64,000 nucleotides of DNA, taken from contig OZ007509.1 of the NCBI GenBank assembly GCA_963931865.1, positions 7,615,131-7,679,130 on the forward strand, given 5' to 3'. Shown here one piece after another: positions 14,701 to 29,700 of the stretch. Both the position numbers and the translations under genes were made by a program. The notes below the pieces were generated by a model, which ran no database searches, had not been told where the DNA came from, and saw nothing but the letters and a program-made list of their open reading frames with translations. Origin of the DNA: Axinella damicornis. Its lineage: Eukaryota > Porifera > Demospongiae > Axinellida > Axinellidae. How positions within the stretch are numbered: position 1 is the first letter of the stretch; every line of letters begins with the position of its first letter.

Positions 14701-17700
14701 CAGCACATGCTGTGTATAACTAGCGTTGGGATGAAGTTATTCCCCTCTCATTCATACTCATGGAAGAAGTTGCATGTGTTACTATATATTATAGTAACAG
14801 TTGAAGGGCTCAGAAAGCATGGCGTCTAATTTACCCAAAATCAAGTACTGGAGGAATATGGATGAATTGCACAAAAATGAGGTGAAAAAGTAAAGAGCAT
14901 ATGACCAAAATTTTGTTATTCTTGAAATTCATCTGTTCCTGAAAACACATTTTAGCAGTGTTTAGGGGGGCTAGTTCAATGTTGTGGGTTAGCGCACTAC
15001 CGGGTATGTTTCTTGCCTCTTCAGTTATAGGTGGACTGTTGTATGTACCAGTACAGTGGAACATTACAACAGACTGAACAGTAGACATTGTAGCACTGCA
15101 CCTGTTACTACTGTTCTGCCTTACGATCCCTTTGTTGCAGGAGCACCACGGGTTGAATTTGTACCACCTTTCATGGCGAGTGAAGCTGATGGTTTTGTTT
15201 CTGTGTGTATTAACATATCTGGAACTGTCTCAAGAAACATCACTGTCTTGCTATCAACACAAGACAACACGGCCATTTGTGAGTTTGTCTTTCTGTTCAA
15301 GCTGCTAAAATGACCTAAACTTATCAATGAGCTGAATTGTATGTGGTTTGCTTTATCAGATCTGCATAAAGAGTGGTGCATGTATCCAACACACTACTAC
15401 ATGTACACAGTCTTAATTCCTGTGTAGTCGTATTTTAACAATTCCACACCATCTACGTATTACGAGTAATGGAAACATCAATACAGAATAGGGGTTAGAC
15501 CAATTTATCTCTTGTTATTTTGTTGTTGTTTTTTTCTTTAAACGTTTTTCATGTAAGCAATGGACACAAGATAGCAGAATGCTAATACAAATGTGCCTGA
15601 GGCTTAACTTAACGGATGCAAGACTATTAGTACTAGCTAGTTACAGAGAGAGGCAATAAATTCCGGGAATGAATACTGCGAGGCACAAATGATTTAAAAT
15701 AGGAACATGTAGCTATGAGTGAAAGGACAAATATAGGTTTGAAAGTTTGATGAGCAAGTGATTATGTTAGAAGTTCAGTTCATTCCCTTGCTCCTCCACT
15801 CTATTTAGCTCCTGATGACTACGCAAATACCTCCCAAGCTGTGACTTTCAGCAGTGCTCCATCTCAGATGTGTGTTCCTGTCTCAATTTCCAATGATGGT
15901 TTGGTGGAGGAAGATGAGGTTTTCACAGTATCGCTGGAATCTACAGGCCCTCCTGTTGAATTTACAGAACGATCTGTTAATTTTACTATCGTTGATTCGA
16001 CAAGTAAGTCAAGATCATCGTTACACATGCTAAAGCCTCAAAACAGGCTGTGTGTGGCTGTTCAGCATACATAGCTATATGTAGCTTTGGCCTAAAGTAA
16101 TTCCTCCCATTCATGGTGATGCAAGGAAAGCTTGGTAGAGTGACCAATCTTGGGTTATGGGAGGGCTGTAGCAACAGCTAGACATTGCCAAGCTGTGTAA
16201 CTTGATTGTAGCACTGTGCTACAATCCCAATTGCTACGTAGGTACAGATCACCACACCAGCATAGATGCATGAGTTGGGGCCAGTAATGCACAAACTCCA
16301 ACCATCTTTTACAAATTTTCCACCATAGAGTTCTGCATCGTTGATTTTTGTGGAATTATATTTATTGCAGTGGTGCAGGTTGAATTTGTACAGTCTGCCT
16401 TGACGGTCAGTGAAGCTGACGGATCAGTTTCTGTGTGTGTCAACGTATCTGGAGCTTCCTTGGACAGGGATGTGACTGTCTATGTCTCAATAGATGATGG
16501 CACAGCTATGTGTGAGTCCCTCTGTGATTATATACATTGTGTATAGTATTGCCAGATGCCCTGACCACCCATGGATGGTCCAGTGCATGTTACGTATGCA
16601 TGGCACACTGGTGTATTGTATTGCATGGGCTGTCTTCACTTCTGCTGTAGCAGTTTGTTATTACCCCGCGCGCGCATGCGCGAAGCGGGGTTAAGCAATC
16701 GGTTTTGTCCGTCAGTCGTCTGTCAGTCAGTCAGTCGTCTGTCTGTCAGGCGAAAACAATCTCGCCACATAGACCCTCATAAACCATCGAAATGGAGTCA
16801 AACAATAGCAAATAGCAAAAAACTGCTCTATATGTACCTGACTGAAGTCAAGGCGCTCCGTTTCGCTGTATTTCGGCTAATTCCTACTTTTCATAACTAT
16901 TCATAACATTGGCTCCACCTCTTCGTGACCTCAGAGTCCCATCAAGAACAAGACACGCAGTGCATTTGGAAACTTCATGCTTCGAGATGACCGCTAGGAA
17001 ACAGTGTTTTCTCACGATCTATGTACTTCACAGACATCGTGGCTATTGTTTCGGCTGTTTTTTCCAGCTATTTCCTATTATTCGTAACATTTGGCCCCAC
17101 CTCTCCAGCTCCAGCTCTTATGTTGTATATACGGTAAGCGATCACTCCCACACCTTGGATATGGCCATACACACGAACACAGTATATGCGATAGTAGCCT
17201 CGTTCCCAGGGGCCTGGGAACGAGGCTAATGCAATAGCCGTCCTGTTCGATGCGCATCGGCAGAGATGTCACGTCGATTGTAGCTGCACTGCATGCATCC
17301 TGACGTTGAGCGCGGGGTATGTGTTCTATGAACACCTCTAGTTTCACAAAAGGTATCATTTTGTACCAATATGGATGCAGAGAGGTAATGCTCCCTATGT
17401 GTGTTCTATTTCCTTATTTCATGTACATAGCACCTGATGACTACACAGCAGTTAGCCCTCAACATCTGACCTTCACCAGTGCTCCATCTCAGATGTGCAT
17501 TACTGTAAATATTTCCAATGATGGGGTGGTGGAGCCAACTGAATCATTCACAGTCACATTGAGCTCTTCAGACCCTGCTGTTCAACAATCACTACCATCT
17601 TCCACCAGTGTCACTATCAATGATTCAACCAGTAAGTACCTGTTCAGGCTGTACATCATTGGACATAGCATCATTGTTACACACTCTATAGCTGCAGTGC

Positions 17701-20700
17701 ATGCATGCTGTGAGTAGTTGCTCACATCTATAGCTTTCGGTAGATTTAATGCCCTCTCATCCAAGCTTGTCATGAATAGGCATTGGCAAACTATGATCAA
17801 TCTTTTGCACTGTTATGTAAATCCTATTTTTCTCAGTATGCTGCTGACCATGTAACACACTAGACAGTGCGTTGAATATGTTGACACCAGAGGCTTGGAT
17901 AGAGCTATATTTAGCTGACTATGAAAACAGCATGGAAATAATTTAATTCAAGAATTGCAGGTACGTATTGCCTCTACTATGAGGAGTGATAGTTGATAGC
18001 ATAGATACGTGCTACGCATGCCAGCATACACGTATGGCTGCTGTGCTGGAGGCTACTATTATGCTCCAGATTATTCCACTGTACATTTCAGCAATGCTTA
18101 CTCATCAGTGGTAGAGTAGTCTGATCACAGGCTATATGCATGGGTGGGCTGTGGCAAGTAGCTACATAGCAGTACAGTGGTAAGCACGTATAGACAGTGG
18201 CCATAAATAGTGTCCTGGTTTAGAATGAAAGGAGATTTATATGAAACATGAAGGGTAGCTCGGACAAGAGTTGAACCTGCGTCTATATATCAGTGAGCTG
18301 CGCTTAGAACGTGCAATATATACACTCTGGTAGACTGTACACACAGTTGTGTATTGTGGGAACAATTGAGATGGTATAGGCTGTTCCTTTCCACCTGTTG
18401 TTGGGTTGTGTATGCCAAATTCAAGACTGTCTTAAGCGCTGAAGTATTCTTCCAGAAATTCTTCCATTTTCAATCCTAAGGAGTGGAAAACGTTATAATT
18501 GAAAATGAAGTGCACTTCCTATTCAAGGAATGTCATTCGAAATTAAGTGCATCTCACTTATAGGTGCCTGTTTCCTTCCTGTGGAGACGTAGGCATAACG
18601 AGTGACTACAGTATCAGATTTCCACCTATACAGTAGTTGTTTCCCCACAAGAAGATCTGAAAAGGATCCTCCTTTCCCAGATAGCGACGTACTTTGTCCG
18701 ATTTGTATTATAAAGTTTGGCCCGCCCTCCCATTCATGGTCATACACTTGGTATAGAGTGACCGGTCTCAATTATGGGCAATAATTGTTGTGATTGACCA
18801 AGCTGTATAGTTGTACTTGTCATTGTAACTTATCTTGTACTGTTTGGGCTTTTGTGACCACTTGCAGCGGTTGAGGTTCAATTTGCTCAGCCTTCATTTA
18901 CCGCAAGTGAGTCTGATGGATCAGTTTCTGTGTGCATTGACATATCTGGAGGAGTTGAGTTGAACAGGAGTGTCACTGTTGCTCTGTCAACACAAGATGG
19001 CACAGCCATGTGTGAGTTATTGTTTATTGCATTCACGGACTTTTTTGCCAGTGGTTACTTTATCTGCTGTAGGCAATGGTTCATGTATGCCCTCAATATA
19101 TTAGTCACCTTCTGCTGTAGTAGAAATGTACATAGTTATTCCTACTATGAGTGTAAGACATTGATGCAGAATAAACTTAGTATTCATGTTTAGTGCCTTC
19201 CCTTGCTGTTCCACTCTATGTAGCTCCTGGTGACTACACAGCTATTAGCTCTCCTCAAAATGTGACCTTCAGCAGTGCACCATCTCAGATGTGTGTTCCT
19301 GTCTCCATTTCCATTGATAATGTGGTGGAGGCAGAAGAGTTTTTCACAGTAATACTGGAATCTACAGACCGTGCTGTTCCATTCATAGCACTACCATTTG
19401 CCAGTGTTACTATCACTGATTCAACTAGTAAGTACCTACCATCTGATTGTTCTAGCTGTCATGAGGCAAAGAATCATTGTTCAATAGCGCACACACACCT
19501 ATACGTAATTATGTTACATGGTTAGCATCATGCTGAGCACAATAGGAGTTACATTACAATGCAAAAAGGTTGTATGAGCATGAATGAGAGGGATATTAAT
19601 TCTACCCAAAGCTAGATGTGTACAACTTCTCACAGCACGCATGCACTAGCTGTAGCTGATGTTTGTGCAGCATACAATACCCTATGTATATATTCTCCAA
19701 TCCATCTGGTAGCGACTTTGTCCGATTTGACTTGCGTATTCTAGGCCCATGTGTTCACCTTGATTTGCATGGTTGGTTCTCGCTGATCCTATCCTGGGTT
19801 GTTGGCACTGTTTCAGGTGAAACGCCTTCAGCAGCACACCTACTCGTTTTCTTTTAAGGTAGAGCTGAGTCAATTGACTCCTAGGAGAGAAAGAAATTCG
19901 CAATGATGTGGCTCGAACCAGCAACTTTCGATTAGCAGTCGAATGCTTTAACCACTCGGCCACCAGCCATCCCTAGGGTTGCCACATTCACGAGGTAAAG
20001 AACAACCGGCAAGAGCAGAATAGCGAACCATGGTGCTGAGTACAAATGTGTGACACTGCATGCCACATATCTGTCTTGGTTACTTTCCTCGTTCAAGAGG
20101 TTGCTTATGCTGTTGGACTTTTGTGCCCCTTTCAGATGTGCAGGTTGGATTTGTACAGTCTGTCTTTGTGGTGAACGAAGCTAATGGACCAATATTTGTA
20201 TGTATTGAAATATTTGGAGCTGACTTGAACAGGAGTGTCACTGTCTTACTATCAACACAAGACAACACAGCCATCTGTAAGTTTGCCTTTACATAATGCT
20301 GCATGTGTCAGACACGTAATAATATGGGATTTTAATTCTGGTGTAGTAGCTACTGGTAGCTGTTTATATAGTTGCATTGGCAGTCAAATACCACAACGTT
20401 GCATATTATATTATTATTATTATTGTTATTATGGTTCGAGGGGCAACCGCACTCCTGGTAGCCGTTGCAACGCCGCGGTTGCCTCGCCGTAGCGAAGCTA
20501 ATTATTGCAATTCGTTCCAATTAACGCACATGCCACGTGGCTCAGTCGATCGCGAGCAATGGCGACCAAAAGGAAGACAAGACAGCACTCACAACTTAGC
20601 CAGCACGGTGAGTTTTGGCATGTAAGCGTCAGTGAACGACAGCGATCACGGCTGTGTGGTTAGAATCTTCGTGTGCCTTTCCTAAGAACGGTACTGCCAC

Positions 20701-23700
20701 CGGAAGTCGGTGAGAGGGCGCGAGCAATGGCGGCCACGGCGAGACAAAAGCGCTTGTATCTCTACCACCATGGTGAGTTTCAGCACCAAAATTGTGCGGT
20801 TGGGTTGCTGCATGGTAGCGATCAAGACGGTGTAGTCAGAATCTCTGTAGGCCATTCCTATCTCGCGAACGAGTTATTTATTAATTATTTACGCGGCACA
20901 ATTTTTCCGCTACCAGGAGTGTAATGACTAATAGGAATAGCCTAAATAGATTCTGGCTATACACCATTTTGATCGTTTACGTGCACTGACCAAACAGTTT
21001 GATGCTGAAGCTCACCTTGGTGGAGGAGTTATGAGCGATTTTGTTGTCTTGTCTGCCACCATTGCTTGAGTGCTGGCTTCGACTATCAGATACCGGTACA
21101 GCTCTCAAGAAAAGCCCACAGAGATCTGACCACACTGCCCTGATGGCCATCGTGTACTGACGCTTAATTGTCTGCTGAAACTCACTCTGGTCACAAAGTT
21201 GTGAGCACTGTAATATTTAATTGTCTTCCCTTTGGCCGCCATTGCATGCTCGCTTTGACTTGATTGTAGATAAGGAGGCTTGGCCATCACATGATATGTG
21301 CAAGCTGGAAATGTGGGCAGCTTCGAATGAGACTAGAGCTGTGAGTATGTGCTGGTGGGTGCAGGAGGTAGCAAGACCTGGGTCATGGATCACCGGCTAT
21401 CAGGAGTGTGGTTTCTATATGTAACTAAAACAGCTTTTCTATCACACGTATTGCGGATTATATATAGGTATATGTTGACCGTAAGTAAAATGTCATCACC
21501 ATGTGTAATGAACTTCATGTGGAATGTCTAATTTAGGTTTACAACAGGCATTTCTATCACTGCTAAGAACATACATCTAGTGCAAGAGCTATCTTTGGAA
21601 GACAGAGTAGGCTTATATCTCACTGCTAGGATGTGAGTCGTCACCACATCCTTCATTGAAGGCCATTCTCGTAGCAGGAGAGGTGGACTGAATATGGTCT
21701 TTGTTTGTAGCTCTGGCCCTTGGAATTCACATCCTGCTTCTTGAAACTGAAGGCACAATTCTGCAGAAGACAGAATAGTTTGAGGAATGCACTATACATG
21801 TACATGGTAGAGGCCAAAGTGTACATGGAACCTTGCTTAGTTCCACTAGAAGAACATTGTCTTGCAAGAAATGGGCAGTTCCAAAAACGTTCAGCGTCAA
21901 CTTTGTGCAGGGGCAGTGGAACAGGTCCGACAGACCAGCAACCACCAGACCATGTATAACACCTGAAAAGCCAGCAGATGCAATCTCCTGTAATCCCATG
22001 CTTCGCATGGATAATCAGCTGCTTAACAGCCTCTGCATACCTGATACTCGATTTTAGTAGAGTACCATGGTACTTTAATACGAGTATATATGAAACACTG
22101 ATGCAGAGGAGCTTGTCCATTTGTGTTCGAATTTAGTCCCTTTCCTTTCCCCACTCTATGTAGCTTCTGATGACTACACAAATACCTCTCAACCTGTGAC
22201 CTTCAGCAGTGCTCCATCTCAGATGTGCATCCCCATCGACATTACGAATGATGCAGTGATAGAGGAAACTGAGTCGTTTGCTGTGACACTGGTCTCTGAT
22301 GACCCTGCTGTTCAACTGACAACACAAATTGCCACTGTTACAATCCTGGACGATGATTGTAAGTACACAATATTTCTGTTTGTTCTGTAGGCATTGTCAC
22401 AGGTTTTTGTGTTATAGCTGCAGCACATGCTGTGTGTAGCTAGCATTGGAATGAAGTTATTCCCCTCTCATTCATACTAATGGAAGAAGTTGCATGTGAG
22501 GGGGGGGGGCTATCTATAGTAACAGTTGAAGGGCTCAGAAAGCATAGCGTCAAAATCAAGTACTGGAATTTGCATGAATTGCACAAAGATTAAGTAAAGA
22601 ACATAATTATGACCAACATTCTTGAAATTTCAGCAGCTCCTGAAACACATACACATTTTAACTGTTACAGTGTTTGGGGGAGGGGGGGCCTTCAACTATA
22701 CCTGTTACTACTGTTCTGCTTTACAATCCCTTAGTTGAAGGAGCACGGGTTGAATTAGAACCACCTTTCATGGCGAGTGAAGATGACAGTTTTGTTTCTG
22801 TGTGCATTAACATAACTGGAACTGTCTCAAGAAACATCACTGTCTTTCTATCAACGCAAGACAACACAGCCATTTGTGAGTTTGTCTTTCTGTTCCAGCT
22901 GCTAAAGACCTAAACTTATCAATGAGCTGGATTGTAAATGTGGTTATACTGTGTGGCTACTTTATCTGCATAAAGAGTGGTGCATGTTTCCAACACACTA
23001 TTACTTGTGTACAAGAATATGAACATGTAGCTATAAGTGAAAGGACAAATATAGGTTTGAAAGTTTGAAGAGCGAGTGATTATGTTAGATTATGTTCATT
23101 CCCTTGCCCCTCCACTCTATTTAGCTCCTGATGACTACGCAAATATCTCCCAAGCTGTGACTTTCAGCAGTGCTCCATCTCAGATGTGTGTTCCTGTCTC
23201 AATTTCCGATGATGGTTTGGTGGAGGAAGATGAGTTTTTCACAGTGTCACTGGAATCTACAGACCCTGATGTTAATATTACACAACCATCAGCTAATTTT
23301 ACTATCATTGATTCGACAAGTAAGTCAAGATCATCGTTACACACGCTAAAGCCTCAAAACAGGCTGTGTGTGGCTGTTCAGCATATGTAGCTATATGTAG
23401 TTTTGGCCTAAAGTAATTCCTCCCATTCATGGTGATGCAAGGAAAGCTTGGTAGAGTGACCAATCTTGGGTTATGGGAGGGCTGTAGCAACAGCTAGACA
23501 TTGTGCTGGACCAAGCTGTGTAACTTGATTGTAGCACTGTGCTACAATCCCAATTGCTACGTAGGTACAGATCACCACACCAGCATAGATGCATGAGTTG
23601 GGGCCAGTAATGCACAAACTCCAACCATCTTTTACAAATTTTCCACCATACAGTTCTGCATCATTGATTTTTGTGGAATTATATTTATTGCAGTGGTGCA

Positions 23701-26700
23701 GGTTGAATTTGTACAGTCTGCCTTGACAGTCAGTGAAGCTGATGGATCAGTTTCTGTGTGTGTCAACGTATCTGGAGCTTCTTTGGACAGGGATGTGACT
23801 GTCTATGTCTCAATAGATGATGGCACAGCTATGTGTGAGTACCTCTGTGACTATATACACTGTATATACACTTCCAGATGCCCTGACCACCCATGGATGG
23901 TCCAGTGCATGTTACGTATGCATGGCACACTGGTGTATTGTATTGCATGGGCTGTCTTCACTGCTGCTGTAGCAGTTTGTTATTTCACAAAAGGTATCAT
24001 TTTGTACCAGTATGGATGCAGAGAGGTAATGCTCCCTATGTGTTCTGTTTCCTTATTTCATGTACATAGCACCTGGTGACTACACAGCAGTTAGCCCCCA
24101 ACATCTGACCTTCACCAGTGCTCCATCTCAGATGTGCATTACTGTCAATATTTCCGAGGATGGGGTGGTGGAGCCAACTGAATCATTCACAGTCACATTG
24201 AGCTCTTCAGACCCTGCTGTTCAACAATCACTACCATCTTCCACCAGTGTTACTATCAATGATTCAACTAGTAAGTACCTGTTCAGGCTGTACGTCATGG
24301 GGCATAGCATCATTGTTACACACTCTATAGCTGCAGTGCATGCATGCTGTGAGTAGTTGCTCACATCTATATAGCTTTCGGTAGATTTAATACCCTCTCA
24401 TCCAAGCTTGTCATAAATATAGGCATTGTGCACTGTTATGTAGTTCCTATTTTTCTCAGTATGATGCTGACCATGTAACACACTAGACAGTGCGTTGAAT
24501 GTGTTGACACCAGAGGCTTGGATAGAGCTATATTTATAGCTGACTATGAAAACAGCATGGAAATATTTACCGGGGTAATTCAAGAATTGCAGGTACATAA
24601 TTATTGCCTCTGCTATGAGGAGTGATAGTTGATAGCCTATACGTACTATGCATGTATGGCTGCTATGCTGGAGGCTACTATTTTACTCCAGATTATTCCA
24701 GTATACATTTCAGCAATGCTTACTCATCAGTGGTAGAGTAGTCTGATCACAAGCTATATGGGTGGGCTGTGGCAAGTACGTAACAGTACAGTGGCAAGTA
24801 CATAGCAGTACAGTGGTAAGTACGTAACAGTACAGTGGCAAGTACGTAGCAGTACAGTGGCAAGTACGTAGCAGTACAGTGGCAAGTACGTAGCAGTACA
24901 GTGGCAAGTACGTAGCAGTATAGCATAAATGGTTTAGAACGAAAGGAGATTCATATGAAACATGAAGAGTAGCTCGGACAAGAGTTGAACCTGCGTCTAT
25001 CAGTGAGCTGCGCTTAGGAACGTGCAACTATATACACTCTGGTAGACTGTATATACACACAGTTGTGTATTGTGGGAACAATTGAGATGGTATAGGCTGT
25101 TCCTATCCACCTGTTGTTGGGTTGTGTATGCCAAATGCAAGACTGTCTTAAGTGCTGAAGTATTCAGAAATTCTTCCATTTTTGATCCTAAGGAGTGGAA
25201 AACGTTATAATTCAAAATGAAGTGCACTTCCTATTCGAGGAGTGTCATTCGAAATTAAGTGAATCTCACTTATAGGTGCCTGTTTCCTTCCTGTGGAGAT
25301 ATAGGCATAACGAGCAACTACAGTAACAGATTTCCACCTATACAGTAGTTGTCTCCCCACAGGAAGATCTGAAAAGGATCCTCCTTTCCCAGATAGCGAC
25401 TTTGTCCGATTTGTATTAAAGTTTGGCCCTCCCTCCAATTCATGGTCATACAAAGAAAGCTTGGTATAGAGTGACCGGTCTCTAGCTGGGCTGTAGCAAT
25501 AACTGTTGTGATTGACCTAGCTGTAGCCATATACGTAGTTGTATTTCTCATTGTAAATTATCTTGTACTATTTTGGCTTTTGTGACCATTTGCAGCGGTA
25601 CAGGTTCAATATGCTCAGCCTTTGTTTACCACAAGTGAGTCTGATGGATCAGTTTCTGTGTGCATTGACATATTTGGAGCTACCTTGAACAGGAATGTCA
25701 CTGTCCTTCTGTCAACACAAGATGGCACAGCCGTGTGTGAGTTGTACATCGTATTATTTATTGCACTTCACGGGCTTTTTTGCCAGTGGTTACTTTATCT
25801 GCTGTAGGCAATGGTTCATGTATGCCCTCAACATATTAGCCACCTTCTGCTATTATAATAGTAGAAATGTACGTAGTTATTCCTACTATGAGTGTAAGAT
25901 ATTGATGCAGAATAAGCTTAGTATTCATGTTTAGTGCCTTCCCATGCTGTTCCACTCTATGTAGCTCCTGGTGACTACACAGCTATTAGCCCTCCTCCAC
26001 AAGCTGTGACCTTCAGCAGTGCACCATCTCGGATGTGTGTTCCTGTCTCCATTTCCATTGATAATGTGGTGGAGGCAGAAGAGTTTTTCACAGCAGTACT
26101 GGAATCTACAGACCGTGCTGTTCCATTCATAGCACTACCATTTGCCACTGTTACTATCAGTGATTCAACAAGTAAGTACCTGCTGTCTGTGTGTTCTGTT
26201 ATCAAGATCATTGTTACACACTCGACAGCCTCAAAACATGCTGCTGTGTGTAGCTGTTCTTACGTAGCTAGCTTTGGCCCTCCTTCCCATTAGTCATGGT
26301 CATGGAAGGAAGAGTGACCAGTCTCAGGTTATGGGTGGGCTGTAGCAATTAGGGTTGTGCATTAATTCCAATACCACAATAAATGTGCTGCTGCAATTAC
26401 CGTACCACATGAATTTTTAGAATGGCAATGTTACCGAAACAGCAATGTACCGCAATATACGGTAATATATCTTGCCGTGAAAGGTCTGTACTCTCCTTAC
26501 ATTTCTGGTGTATTAACAACAACTATTGATCCCATACTGAAATAAGGATTTGTTAGTTGTACACTTCTGTTTGAAGACTGATTGGTAACAGGAGCGCATG
26601 AGCCGCCGAAGGCGGCGAAGGAGCGTGCAACTTGCGTGCCATGTAAATACAAATTAGTTACGTACTTCCGCGTTTGAAAATAGAGCGGATACGTCATAAG

Positions 26701-29700
26701 TTTTCTGGGGGCAGTTTTATTGGCGTGCAAGCCTTCAGGGGCGTCCTGACACTCGGTTCCCTGCTTGTTTCGCTCTTGCAAACTTCAGCACGGTCATGCT
26801 CCGCTTGACAGCGCGTCTCATGGGAGAATCCTTCCTGGCGCATAGAAAGTTGCGGGGAGATACTTCCTGAAGGCTACAAGCTGAAGTTTCGACCCTCGGA
26901 TGGGCGTGGAGTTCCTTCTTCAAACCGAACTCGCTTCGCTTGAGGTAGCTCTGTCGCTTCGCCATTGCGGGTGGCTCTGTCAGTGTACTAAATAAAGCTA
27001 AGTACGAGTCACGTGCACTGTAGGCGTCACGCAACGTCTAAATGAGCTTCCGCTTTCCAAATATGGAAGTCATTACTACTACAGATTTGTATTTACATGG
27101 CACTCACGGGTATTCGCGAGTTGCACGCTCCTTCGTCGGCTCATGCGCTCCTGTTGGTAATCATGATAACAATGGCCAAATGTAGTACCGCCCAAGCCTA
27201 TAGTAGTAATATAATCATTGTGATTGAACCATTGTTGTATTTCTTGTAGTATCTTATCTTGTACTGTTTTGGCTTTTGTGACCACTTGCAGCGGTGCAGG
27301 TTGGATTTGGTCAGCCTTCGTTTACAGCAAGTGAGCGTGATGGATCAGTTTCTGTGTGCATTAACATATTTGGAGCTGAGTTGAACAGGAGTGTCACTGT
27401 CCTTCTGTCAACACAAGATGACACAGCTGTGTGTGAGTTGTATATGTATTATTTATTGCATTTTCACGGGCTTTTTTGCCAGTGGTTACTTTATCTGCAG
27501 TAGGCAATGGTTCATGTATGCCCTCAACATATTAGTCACCTTCTGCTGTAGTAGAAATGTACGTAGTTATTCCTACTATGAGTGTAAGATATTGATGCAG
27601 AATAAGCTTAGTATTCATGTTTAGTGCCTTCCCATGCTGTTCCACTCCATGTAGCTCCAGATGACTACACAGAAATTAGCTCTCAACCTGTGACCTTCAG
27701 CAGTGCTCCATCTCAGATGTGTGTTTCTGTCTCCATTTCCATTGATGATGTGACTGAGGAAAATGAGTTCTTCACAGTAGAACTGGGATCTACGGACCGT
27801 GCGGTTCAATTCACACTACAATCTGCCATTGTTACTATCATGGATGGTACGTGTCCACCATACATTTATTTTGCAAGTAGGCACAGGATCAATATACATG
27901 CAATGCATAGTTGGACATACATGTGAATGTTGTCCATGTCTAAAAAACCCTCACAGTACTCAGCGTAAAAGCCGGTTTGCACTAAAACCATCAATTTTAC
28001 AATCGGTTTACAACAACCTGTGTAAATGCTGTTTTGCAGAGCATGCAGTTTGCAAAATGGGAGTGGTTTCAAGTGTTAAGTGCAAGGGTACGGTCTTTTA
28101 GTAAACTTTCTATTACACCCCATGGCTAAGTAACCACCACATCACATTGAGTTGAATGTGTGCACAAATTTACTTATTTACCCTGCAGATGTAGTAGAAG
28201 TTACACTGGATAATACTATGTACGTCTTCCATGAGGATGCTGATGATGCTGCCATTTGCGTACGCATTATTGGTACAGTCCTGGATAGGACAGTTGACTT
28301 CACCTTCACCCTTGTTGAAAGTGGTACAGCTACAGGTATGGTCTAAGCATGAGGAAGAACTGTGGTAGCTGTTTTATAGACTATAGATCTACTTGTTGAA
28401 TTTTATTATACCACAGCTGGTATGGACTATCAACCATTAACTACGAACATCACGTATAATCCAGCAATGGCACGAGAAGAAATCATTGTCTGTGAGTTTA
28501 TCGACATCATAGATGACACGATTCCAGAGGATATGGAGACACTCAGCGTACGTCTGGACTCAACTGACCCGGCCATCGCATTTGCTATTCCGACTGCTCC
28601 CATAGCAATAACGGACAATGACAGTAAGTGCGATCATATTCTCTCATGCTCAGTAATGGCCATCAGTACTGTTATCCTTTTGAAGAGCATTGGGGTCGAA
28701 GTATAATGGATCCTTCTTGGCAACCTCCAGATTTATGGTGTGAGGGTCATCACTTTTTCTATTACAGTTTTACTCCAAAGATTTGTATGTGCAAGTAGAC
28801 TCTCTACTATATTGTCCCTCCCCCTGTAACACCCTTTCCCTCCCTTCCTCTCTCACCTTTTTCCATCTCATGCACTCCTTCCTGATCCTACCTTTCCATC
28901 CCTCTTCCTTATCTCCTCTCCCTCCTCTCTCCTTCCACTCTCCCCTCCCTCTCCTCCTCTCCCCTTCCTGTCACTCACCCTCCCCCTTCCCCCATCCCCT
29001 TTCCGCACCTCTTCAGATCCTAATGTCATGGTTGGATTTATTGCTTCTGAGATCCCTGTCCAGGAAGAAGATTTCCTCTCATCTGCTATAATTGGTGTGG
29101 TTGCACAGGGGTTGATTAGCAGCACATTCACCGTAACAGTATCAACTTCAGATGGAACAGCAGAGGGTAAGCATAGGATATACGTACAGTGGGTATAGTG
29201 CATTGTCATGTGATCCCAAAAATGGAGGCCTGGGAATGCGGCTAGACAAGCTGTACCAAGAACTATCAAGAAGTCTACAAGTACCAAGCAAGGATGACAG
29301 CATTTGTAATGCTTGTGTTGCAAGCCTTAATTAATGATGAACCGTTTACTTATGAACCCAATAAGTATAAAAGAAAGCGAAAACTTTCTCCGAAAAACTA
29401 TAGTGATTTCAGTGATGGCCTATATATACCTCTCAATAAACCACAGAAACAAGGGGTTACACATCCTCAGTCCCATCCCATTCTAGAATTTAGGGAAGGG
29501 ATACGACTGAGGATGTGGGAGTGGTTAAAGCATTTGACTGCTAATCGAAAGGTTGCAGGTTCGAATCCCATCATTGCCATAGGAGATTTTCTTTCTCCTA
29601 GGAGTTGACTCAGCTCTACCCTAATAAAATGAGTAGGTGTGTTCTTGAAGGCGTTTCACCTGAAATAGTTCACACCGCATCCTTCGGAGGGGATGTAAAG

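Noticed and set aside
24770..24925. CRISPR-like array
   Set aside because: The 21-bp units are contiguous with no unique spacers, and the context is a eukaryotic intron.
26735..27034. 99-codon - strand ORF inside the 565-bp foldback element
   Set aside because: No homology recognised; basic composition with no catalytic motif, so the element is treated as non-autonomous.
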